Shown here piece after piece: positions 1 to 5,090 of a stretch of 5,090 nucleotides of DNA. This DNA comes from Roseiflexaceae bacterium UBA965 (GTDB lineage Bacteria; Chloroflexota; Chloroflexia; Chloroflexales; Roseiflexaceae). Numbering within the stretch: the stretch's first letter is position 1; every line of letters begins with the position of its first letter. The stretch lies in NCBI GenBank assembly GCA_002292925.1, contig DBCF01000219.1, positions 1 through 5,090 of the forward strand, given 5' to 3'. The notes under the pieces were generated by a model. That model made no database searches, was not told the DNA's origin, and saw nothing but the letters and a program-made list of their open reading frames with translations. A program made the translations under genes and the position numbers.

Positions 1-67
1 GCCCAAACCCACCGCCACCCCCCGCCCCAGCGCCACACCGCGACCGACTGCGACCCGCCGGCCATAA
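1..67 (+). CDS. 3' end of a gene for a protein with a Thr/Pro/Arg-rich C-terminal tail (partial)
   Basis: Only the last 21 codons are visible (frame starting at position 2, TAA stop at 65-67). They read PKPTATPRPSATPRPTATRRP, a low-complexity tail made of PTAT and PRPSAT-like units. The frame choice rests on this composition, which matches the PTATAT tail of the next gene, and on the stop lying 24 bp before a strong terminator. The other forward frames give mixed His/Arg/Cys-rich sequence with no such pattern. Such tails are common in exported Chloroflexota proteins, so the product is probably secreted or surface-exposed, but no domain is visible and its function cannot be stated. It differs from the next gene's tail in being Arg-rich with no Asp. 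It may be a relative of the next gene or simply share the tail type. Confidence 0.6.
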   Translation, partial: PKPTATPRPSATPRPTATRRP

Positions 68-91
68 CCAAGCAACCTCGGTAATCTACTC

Positions 92-128
92 AATACCCCC
101 AGTGCAATCATGCACTGGGGGTATTTTT
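92..128 (+). terminator. Rho-independent terminator after the upstream gene
   Basis: A perfect 15-bp inverted repeat (92-106 paired with 111-125) with an ATCA loop has a C5/G5 core and is followed by a T run through 128. It lies 24 bp after the TAA at 65-67. This is a textbook intrinsic terminator for the upstream gene and separates its transcription from the gene starting at 273. Confidence 0.9.
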
Positions 129-166
129 GTGTGCGTGCGCACCCTAATTACGCTGCAGTAATGTGT

Positions 167-194
167 TTGTTGTGGCAACGCATACAGTAATAAT
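167..194 (+). promoter_or_regulatory. Weak sigma-70-like promoter candidate for the Ig-repeat protein gene
   Basis: TTGTTG (167-172) and AATAAT (189-194) are separated by 16 bp. The -10 matches TATAAT at five of six positions, but the -35 matches TTGACA only at TTG. The pair lies between the upstream terminator and the start codon, where a promoter must exist because the terminator blocks read-through. It would give a leader of roughly 70 nt. In an AT-rich leader such a match can arise by chance, so this is only the best candidate I see. Confidence 0.25.
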
Positions 195-262
195 GAGTAC
201 CCATGACGCACAGGGAACTTCTGCCTCGCTTACGCCGTCATAATCTCAAGACTTAAAGATAT

Positions 263-266
263 GGAG
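263..266 (+). promoter_or_regulatory. Shine-Dalgarno GGAG that sets the start at 273
   Basis: GGAG sits 6 nt before the ATG at 273, an ideal spacing. The alternative in-frame ATG at 261 overlaps this site and has only a weak purine stretch ahead of it. Starting at 273 also gives a standard signal peptide beginning MKYK, so 273 is preferred over 261. Confidence 0.75.
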
Positions 267-272
267 TACATC

Positions 273-1667
273 ATGAAGTACAAACTAATCCTCATCGTCG
301 CGTTCGTTTTGGGAATGTTGCCGTTTATGGCATTTGCCGCCCCGAGTCGCATCGTGGCCTTGCAAATCAAAAAACAACCGGTCAATGTCACCACCACTAC
401 CCTCAGCACCACCAAAAAAATCGAACTCGCAATCGAAGCTACTGGCGGCACCAAACCCTACACCTACACTTGGTATCAAGGGAGTGTCGGTGACACCACG
501 ACAGTCGTAGGCAACCGGATCAAATTCAGTAGCACGTTGGCCATTGGCAGCTATAGCTATTGGGCCCGGGTCACTGATGCCACCAGCGCCACCGTCGATA
601 GTAATGCAGTAAGTGTGGACATCGCAACCTTCGTTGCCCCCACCCCCGCACCCCTGCGCATCGCGTCACAATCACGTGACATGGTCTATAACATCACTGC
701 AGCCAACAAAGTCATCGAACTCAAAGCCGAAGCCGCCGGCGGCACCAAACCCTACACCTATGTATGGTACCGTGGCACAGTTGGTGATACCAGCACCATT
801 GTCGGCACTCGCAAAGAAACCAAGCAAGTTGTCACCCTTGGTACCTATGCCTACTGGGCCCGGGTCACTGATTTCAATGGCAACACCATTGACTCCGCAG
901 CCGTCAATGTCGTCATCTCACCACTCTCATTAGTATTCAGCAGTGAGCCCCGCAATAGCCTGGCCGTATGGCGCGGTACTCAAGCCACCACGATCCTCAG
1001 CGCCAAAGCCAAAGGTGGCGTCCCACCCTTGAGCTATGCCTGGCAACTTGATGGCGCCACTGTCGGCACTGGTCCCAATTTGCAAGTCACCTTTAACTCA
1101 TTCACCGATACCGCCCGCCTGTATAGTGTAATTGTCACCGATGCCGCTGCAAGTAGCATCACTTCACGGGTTGCCACCGTTGCAGTTAGCATCCCCCGCA
1201 TCTCGATTGTGGCCCAACCACGGGCTACTACCGCCACTTGGAGTGGTGATGATGCCACCGCCATCATGAGTGTCCGCGCCATTGGTGGCGCCGGTGCGTT
1301 GACCGTAAATTGGTATACTGGCACACCCGCAGCCCCTGGCGTATTGATTGGCACCGGCGCCTTTAATGTGGTCCGCATTAGCAACGCCGTCGCCGGGAAT
1401 CAATCAGTCTACGCCGTTGTCACCGATGTGGTAGGGACAATGGCTACATCACGAGTCGCCATCGTACGCATCCCCACCAAGCCCATCCCCACCGCCACGG
1501 CGACGGCCACCGCCACTGCTACCGATACCGCAGTGCCCACGGCCACGGCCACCGATACCGCAGTACCGACCGACACCGTAGTACCCACTGCCACCGACAC
1601 CGCAGTACCGACTGACACCGCAGTACCAACCGCCACTGCTACCGACACCGCAGTGCCTACCCCTTAA
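273..1667 (+). CDS. Secreted protein with four Ig/PKD-like modules and a Thr/Asp/Pro repeat tail
   Basis: This 464-residue exported protein of unknown specific function starts at the ATG at 273, supported by GGAG at 263-266. Residues 1-22 are a Sec signal peptide: MKYK, a hydrophobic core, then AFA before a likely cleavage between A22 and A23. Four beta-sandwich modules of about 90 residues follow, at roughly 25-118, 128-216, 219-307 and 309-400. Each has the pattern GG..PxxYxWY/W in one half and a YxxxVTD strand followed by an S.(A/R)V.V strand in the other, typical of Ig-like or PKD-type domains. Modules 1 and 2 are near copies (both contain GGTKPYTY and YWARVTD); 3 and 4 are more diverged. 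Residues 401-464 form a low-complexity tail with six TDT(A/V)VP units. There is no enzyme motif, sortase signal, transmembrane anchor or lipobox. A structural, adhesive or glycan-binding surface role is an inference from the Ig-like modules. It is monocistronic, convergent with the acyltransferase genes. Confidence 0.9.
   Translation: MKYKLILIVAFVLGMLPFMAFAAPSRIVALQIKKQPVNVTTTTLSTTKKIELAIEATGGTKPYTYTWYQGSVGDTTTVVGNRIKFSSTLAIGSYSYWARVTDATSATVDSNAVSVDIATFVAPTPAPLRIASQSRDMVYNITAANKVIELKAEAAGGTKPYTYVWYRGTVGDTSTIVGTRKETKQVVTLGTYAYWARVTDFNGNTIDSAAVNVVISPLSLVFSSEPRNSLAVWRGTQATTILSAKAKGGVPPLSYAWQLDGATVGTGPNLQVTFNSFTDTARLYSVIVTDAAASSITSRVATVAVSIPRISIVAQPRATTATWSGDDATAIMSVRAIGGAGALTVNWYTGTPAAPGVLIGTGAFNVVRISNAVAGNQSVYAVVTDVVGTMATSRVAIVRIPTKPIPTATATATATATDTAVPTATATDTAVPTDTVVPTATDTAVPTDTAVPTATATDTAVPTP
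444..872 (+). repeat. Duplicated Ig-like module (98-codon period)
   Basis: Two exact nucleotide matches recur at the same 294-bp offset: 23 bases at 444-466 and 738-760, encoding the GGTKPYTY strand region, and 18 bases at 561-578 and 855-872, encoding the WARVTD region. A common offset of exactly 98 codons shows that modules 1 and 2 arose by in-frame tandem duplication that is recent compared with modules 3 and 4, which keep only the protein-level pattern. Confidence 0.85.
1491..1664 (+). repeat. Low-complexity repeat tract encoding the Thr/Ala/Asp/Pro tail
   Basis: The tract consists of 18-base units of the form ACC GAY ACC GYA GTR CCN (TDTAVP, once TDTVVP), six copies, interspersed with 6-base ACN GCN (TA) units. 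All units are multiples of three bases, so gain or loss of copies would lengthen or shorten the tail without breaking the frame. The tail has many Thr residues that could accept O-glycans, and one Asp per unit. It ends directly at the stop codon, with nothing after it. Confidence 0.85.
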
Positions 1668-1681
1668 CCAATCCTGTAGCA

Positions 1682-1726
1682 ACACACAACGCCCGCATCA
1701 CAATGAGTGATGCGGGCGTTGTGTGT
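1682..1726. terminator. Bidirectional terminator-like hairpin between convergent genes
   Basis: A perfect 20-bp inverted repeat (1682-1701 paired with 1707-1726) with a 5-base AATGA loop lies in the 68-bp gap between the convergent stops at 1667 and 1736. The stem contains the GC-rich core GCCCGC/GCGGGC. Its position suits termination of both transcripts. Neither side is followed by a T run, so it is not a canonical intrinsic terminator. It may act as an RNA 3'-end stabiliser, or terminate less efficiently or with help. Confidence 0.7.
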
Positions 1727-1735
1727 GCGTCAAGC

Positions 1736-3541
1736 CTATTCCGGATACACCCGATTGCGCCAGCGCAACACCGGCGCCTCTACCAAATAATAACTAAGTG
1801 CCGCAGCCCCAAACGTCAGCGCTATATACCCACAAAACAACGCCCCTAATATTGGCCAGGTCGTTGCAGGATAGAAGGCACGTTCGAGGAAAATAGCCAT
1901 CATCACATGGTACAAATACAGCGAATAACTAATCAATGCAATCCAGGCCACCACCCGATCAAGTAGCCGCCACCCAAGCGTTGTCAACGCCTCGATTGCA
2001 GGCAATATGAGGGCGGCACCGATGGTAATAAACATATGCCCAAACAATACCGTAATAAGTGGCCAACGATAGCGATCGAGCGAAAGCATGACGCCACACC
2101 ACAACAACGCCACACCCGGCGCATAACCATATTGCGCCACCCGCGCAAACCATGCTGGGCGAGCAATTCGCACCCAAGCCACCAGCACACCCCAAATCAT
2201 CGAGTCAAGCCGCGCATAAATCAAAAAGTCTATGCTCTTCCAATATAACTGTTCGATAATTTGCGGGATTACGAGTCGGTTGATAATTGATACTACGGCT
2301 ACCAAGATAATCGCTGCCGCAAATGCTCGATATTGGGGGAGTTTTTTGAAAAATAAATAAATAAGCAACGGGAACAACACATAAAACACTTCTTCGGCAC
2401 CAAGACTCCACCAAAACGGAATTTCTTTGGAAATGTGATAGGGATTAATTGTCCCTACAAAAAAAATACTCGCCAAATAATCATACACATCGAGCGGCGG
2501 GGCAATCGCCCACATCACCACCGCTGACACATACGCAGCCGGCAATGTACGCAACCACCTGCGCATCCAAAACCGCGATACCACCGCGAAGTCGTACATC
2601 CGCGCAAGCGTTCGCAACAAAATCCCGCCGATTAAATAGCCACTCAAGGCAAAAAAGATATCGACACCCACTGCACCGAGGTAGACTAACCAGCGGAAAA
2701 TGTCACGATTGCTTGACCACTCCACAAACACCAGCGGCGTAAAATGGGCCACCACCACACACATCACGGCAATTGCCCGCAACACGTCGAGGCCAAACCG
2801 CCGGCCTTTGGGTGCGGTGTCGGGACTCACTGCTGGCTGCTGGCGCTGTCGCCATGCCCACCATCCGAGTCCCAGCAACGACGCATACCGACCACCACGG
2901 TCAAGCCATAACGACAAATTCGCAAAACCGCTCTGCGATTCTTGATAAATCATCACACAATAAATCAGACAAATCAGCCCATATATGCCAAGGCCAAGCC
3001 ATTGGCTCCGCCCAAGCAACAACCCCAGCACGACGACAAGCAACCCCAAATCAATCATCCACACCAATAAATACCACCACGGCAACTGCAGTGCCGTGAC
3101 AGTAACATCCCCAATAAACGCACCAAATTCACGGCGATCGCCTTGCAGTTGGGTAGTTGGGCTTTGCATGATGAGCATGGTCTGATTGGTGGGCACCAAC
3201 AGGTGCAGTGTCCGCCATTGTGGCACCGGCGTGACGGCAAGCACCTGCGTACCAATCTCAAGCCGGGCAGTAATCGTGGTATCGAGGGGACGACGCCATG
3301 TGATTGCCACACTACGCCATGGGAGCTCCACAAAATAGGGCACGGTAATGTGGGTGTCACCATTTGACCACACCCCCTCGGGTTCAGGAGCCCATGTACC
3401 AACGACTGCATCGCGGTCGGTAATATCAACACGTGCATGGGGGACGCTCGTCGCCAGACATCCATAAATAATCAGCCAACTCATGACGGCAACGACCACA
3501 AAACCCCAATATTCAGGTTGCCACACGCGTTGTCTTATCAT
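1736..3541 (-). CDS. Membrane O-acyltransferase, acyltransferase-3 (OafA/NodX-like) family, with N-terminal extracytoplasmic domain
   Basis: This complete 601-residue protein probably transfers an acyl group, such as acetyl, to hydroxyls of a surface or exported glycan in the cytoplasmic membrane. The N-terminal helix (about 11-30) is followed by a beta-rich extracytoplasmic domain (about 40-150) and two to three helices (about 155-230). The acyltransferase-3 domain starts near R247. Visible family motifs are R255-X10-H266 in the first catalytic-domain helix, GVDIFFALSGYLI (292-304), RRWLRTLP (327-334), WSLGAEEVFY (378-387), SYSLYLYH ending at H545, and a C-terminal SYYLVEAPVLRWR. Typical family members are about 350-400 residues, so the first ~245 residues are an extra unit. 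There is no C-terminal SGNH domain as in OafA or OatA. The ATG at 3541 has GAGG 5 nt upstream. It lies 23 bp downstream of its paralogue and is probably cotranscribed. The substrate is unknown. Confidence 0.9.
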   Translation of the reverse strand: MIRQRVWQPEYWGFVVVAVMSWLIIYGCLATSVPHARVDITDRDAVVGTWAPEPEGVWSNGDTHITVPYFVELPWRSVAITWRRPLDTTITARLEIGTQVLAVTPVPQWRTLHLLVPTNQTMLIMQSPTTQLQGDRREFGAFIGDVTVTALQLPWWYLLVWMIDLGLLVVVLGLLLGRSQWLGLGIYGLICLIYCVMIYQESQSGFANLSLWLDRGGRYASLLGLGWWAWRQRQQPAVSPDTAPKGRRFGLDVLRAIAVMCVVVAHFTPLVFVEWSSNRDIFRWLVYLGAVGVDIFFALSGYLIGGILLRTLARMYDFAVVSRFWMRRWLRTLPAAYVSAVVMWAIAPPLDVYDYLASIFFVGTINPYHISKEIPFWWSLGAEEVFYVLFPLLIYLFFKKLPQYRAFAAAIILVAVVSIINRLVIPQIIEQLYWKSIDFLIYARLDSMIWGVLVAWVRIARPAWFARVAQYGYAPGVALLWCGVMLSLDRYRWPLITVLFGHMFITIGAALILPAIEALTTLGWRLLDRVVAWIALISYSLYLYHVMMAIFLERAFYPATTWPILGALFCGYIALTFGAAALSYYLVEAPVLRWRNRVYPE

Positions 3542-3546
3542 TTTGC

Positions 3547-3550
3547 CCTC
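3547..3550 (-). promoter_or_regulatory. Shine-Dalgarno GAGG for the downstream acyltransferase
   Basis: On the minus strand, AGAGGGC (3545-3551) lies in the 23-bp gap between the two acyltransferase genes, with GAGG 5 nt before the ATG at 3541. This supports 3541 as the start and independent ribosome entry on a shared transcript. Confidence 0.7.
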
Positions 3551-3564
3551 TGGTACTCAGTAAT

Positions 3565-5090
3565 TCAAGCCGATTCTCGTTCGGTCACACGCCGATCACG
3601 CCAGCGCAACACCGGTGCTTCTACTCCATAATAACTCATGGTCGCAGCCAGAAATGTCAACCCAAAGTACCACACTAGTGATTGCGCTGCCATACCCCAC
3701 GATGTGGCATATCCATACTGATAAAACACGAAATCACTCATCATGACTTGATACAAATAGAGTGAATAACTAATCAGGGCAATCCAGCCAACCACCCGAT
3801 CAAGTGCACTCCAACCGAGTGTTTTAATCGATTCTATCGCCGGAATCATCAATACCGCACCAATCACAATCAAAATATGACAAACAAACCATGTCAAGAC
3901 TATCCAGCGTAAGGGGTCTAGCAGTAATGCCGCACCAGCTGCAAAAATCACCGCACCTGGAGCAAACCCAATCTGACTTAAGCGGATAAACCACGCTGGG
4001 CGTGATTGACGCACCCACTGCATTAGTATACCCCATACCATTGCATCAAGGCAGGCGTAACTTACGTTTTGGATGTTATCAATGATGGCAATGGGGAGCG
4101 CCCATGACAACACCACCCGACTCAGCATCGCAAACCCGGCAAAAAGAATAATGGTGACCGCAAATGCCCGTACCCGCGGTAGTTTTTTTATCAATAAAAA
4201 CAACAATAAGGGAAATAACAAATAGAATAATTCTTCGGTGCTTAAACTCCACCAAAAGGTGTTTTCGGTCGATAACCGCCAGGCATTAAACGACCCGACA
4301 AACAAGATGCTCATGACATAGTCACTAATGTTTTTGGGCGCGGCCACAAACCACACTACAATCGCCGACACATAGGCTGCCGGTAATGTGCGTAACCAAC
4401 GCCGGTATAAAAACCGTTTGACTATGGCAAAATCGTCAAATCGCTCCATGGTACGCAACAAAATCGCACCGATTAAATAGCCACTCAACGCAAAAAATAT
4501 ATCGACACCAATTGCGCCAATGTTGACAAACCACTTAAACACATCACGGATATTTGACCATTCTGCAAAAAAAAGTGGCGTCGAATGCGCAACAATCACA
4601 CACATGACGGCAATTGCCCGCATCACATCGAGCCCAAATCGCCGCCCACGCCCTTCGAGTGCGGTCACTTGACGATAGCGTTGCGCCCCGGCAAACACCA
4701 CCATCAACCCACACAAAATATACCGACTCGTCCGATCTAACCAAAGCGATGGTGATGCAAATCCCAATGGAATTTCTTGCAAGACCATGGCGCCATAGAC
4801 CACACATATGACCGCAAACGCCACGACGCCCACCCACCGGCCCCGCCACAACCAAATACCCGCCACCATCAGCAAGATCCAATAATCACTGGCCAGCGCA
4901 ACTGCCCACCACGGCGTCACCAGCAGTTGTTTTACCTGTAGTACGCTCATGATGACGCCCAAATCACGACTATCGTTGGGAACGCGCATCGTAGCACTTT
5001 GAATGTCCAACAGGGAACGGGTGGGATTACTCGGCATCAACACATGCACAGTGCGCCATACGGTGGTCACCGGGGTCGTCAGCTGTACTG
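3565..5090 (-). CDS. Membrane O-acyltransferase, acyltransferase-3 family, paralogue (5' end outside window)
   Basis: Visible are 507 codons ending in TGA at 3565-3567; the N-terminus lies past the right edge. The frame stays open from the GTG at 5070 to 5090, and the residues there (VQLTTPVTTVWRTVHVLMPS) align with residues 100-118 of the sister protein, so about 100 residues are missing and 5070 is not the true start. Order, in visible numbering (from the codon at 5086-5088): the rest of the beta-rich extracytoplasmic domain, two to three helices, a GFASPSLWLDRTSRY segment, then the acyltransferase-3 domain from about R149 with R157-X10-H168, GVDIFFALSGYLI, RRWLRTLP, WSLSTEELFY and a C-terminal SYYGVEAPVLRWR. 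The sister's His in SYSLYLYH is Gln here (residue 447, CAA at 3748-3750). It is probably a glycan O-acyltransferase. It precedes its sister by 23 bp, indicating an operon whose promoter is outside the window. Confidence 0.9.
   Translation of the reverse strand, partial: VQLTTPVTTVWRTVHVLMPSNPTRSLLDIQSATMRVPNDSRDLGVIMSVLQVKQLLVTPWWAVALASDYWILLMVAGIWLWRGRWVGVVAFAVICVVYGAMVLQEIPLGFASPSLWLDRTSRYILCGLMVVFAGAQRYRQVTALEGRGRRFGLDVMRAIAVMCVIVAHSTPLFFAEWSNIRDVFKWFVNIGAIGVDIFFALSGYLIGAILLRTMERFDDFAIVKRFLYRRWLRTLPAAYVSAIVVWFVAAPKNISDYVMSILFVGSFNAWRLSTENTFWWSLSTEELFYLLFPLLLFLLIKKLPRVRAFAVTIILFAGFAMLSRVVLSWALPIAIIDNIQNVSYACLDAMVWGILMQWVRQSRPAWFIRLSQIGFAPGAVIFAAGAALLLDPLRWIVLTWFVCHILIVIGAVLMIPAIESIKTLGWSALDRVVGWIALISYSLYLYQVMMSDFVFYQYGYATSWGMAAQSLVWYFGLTFLAATMSYYGVEAPVLRWRDRRVTERESA

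Noticed and set aside
128..136. TGTGTGCGT following both hairpins (128-136 and 1722-1730) as a shared downstream element
   Set aside because: It is a 9-base low-complexity match, and at the second site it overlaps the stem itself. Two occurrences are not enough to claim a motif.
147..162. Dyad ATTAC-N6-GTAAT upstream of the candidate promoter, with CAGTAAT repeated at 185-191, as an operator
   Set aside because: The arms are only 5 bp and AT-rich, the spacer is not symmetric, and no regulator gene is nearby; chance occurrence is likely.
243..260. Partly palindromic stretch just before the Shine-Dalgarno of the Ig-repeat gene as a regulatory hairpin
   Set aside because: Only about four outer and three inner base pairs form, with mismatches between them, so the structure would be very weak.
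261..272. ATG at 261 as the start of the Ig-repeat protein
   Set aside because: It overlaps the GGAG Shine-Dalgarno at 263-266 that is ideally spaced for the ATG at 273, and it would add MEYI before a signal peptide that is already well formed from MKYK.
1491..1664. The repeat tract as a CRISPR array or minisatellite element
   Set aside because: Units are 6 and 18 bases, directly adjacent with no unique spacers, and all keep the codon frame. It is simply a coding low-complexity tail.
1409..1685. Minus-strand open frames opposite the Thr/Pro tail, giving Val/Ala/Gly- or Gly/Cys-rich repeats
   Set aside because: They are the reverse-complement shadow of the repetitive tail codons, with no ribosome-binding site or recognisable domain.
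2449..3185. Plus-strand open frames within the acyltransferase genes
   Set aside because: Their translations are His/Thr/Pro/Ser-rich with no domain, and they lie entirely antisense to a gene whose catalytic motifs are all intact.

Overview
The window looks like chromosomal DNA from a Chloroflexota bacterium, most likely class Chloroflexia (a Herpetosiphon-like or related filamentous lineage). This rests on style rather than on any marker gene: moderate GC, secreted proteins with long Thr/Ala/Pro tails of the PTATAT type, and multi-domain membrane proteins with an extracytoplasmic sandwich-like domain. There is no rRNA, tRNA, mobile element or CRISPR array.

Layout. Positions 1-67 hold the last codons of a plus-strand gene whose product ends in a Thr/Pro/Arg tail, followed by a strong Rho-independent terminator (92-128). 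Positions 129-272 are a non-coding leader with one weak promoter candidate and a clear Shine-Dalgarno that places the next start at 273. From 273 to 1667 runs a secreted 464-residue protein: signal peptide, four Ig/PKD-like beta-sandwich modules (the first two a recent duplication with a 98-codon period) and a C-terminal TDTAVP/TA repeat tail. A 20-bp hairpin (1682-1726) separates it from two convergent minus-strand genes.

The minus-strand genes (1736-3541 and 3565 to beyond 5090) are tandem paralogues, 23 bp apart and evidently one operon. Each encodes a membrane-bound acyltransferase of the acyltransferase-3 (OafA/NodX, PF01757) family carrying an extra N-terminal unit: one membrane helix (visible only in the complete copy), an extracytoplasmic beta-rich domain and two to three further helices, placed before the catalytic membrane domain. 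The upstream copy runs off the right edge, and the apparent GTG start at 5070 is internal to the gene. The upstream copy also has Gln where its sister and most of the family have His in the conserved SYSLYLxH motif.

How they work together. The two acyltransferases probably O-acylate a cell-surface or exported glycan, perhaps with different acceptors or positions. The secreted Ig-repeat protein is convergent with them and separately terminated, so a functional link is only a guess. I found no clear evidence of a wholly new system. The most notable items are the acyltransferase architecture, the His-to-Gln change in one copy, and the two neighbouring genes whose products end in bare Thr/Pro tails.
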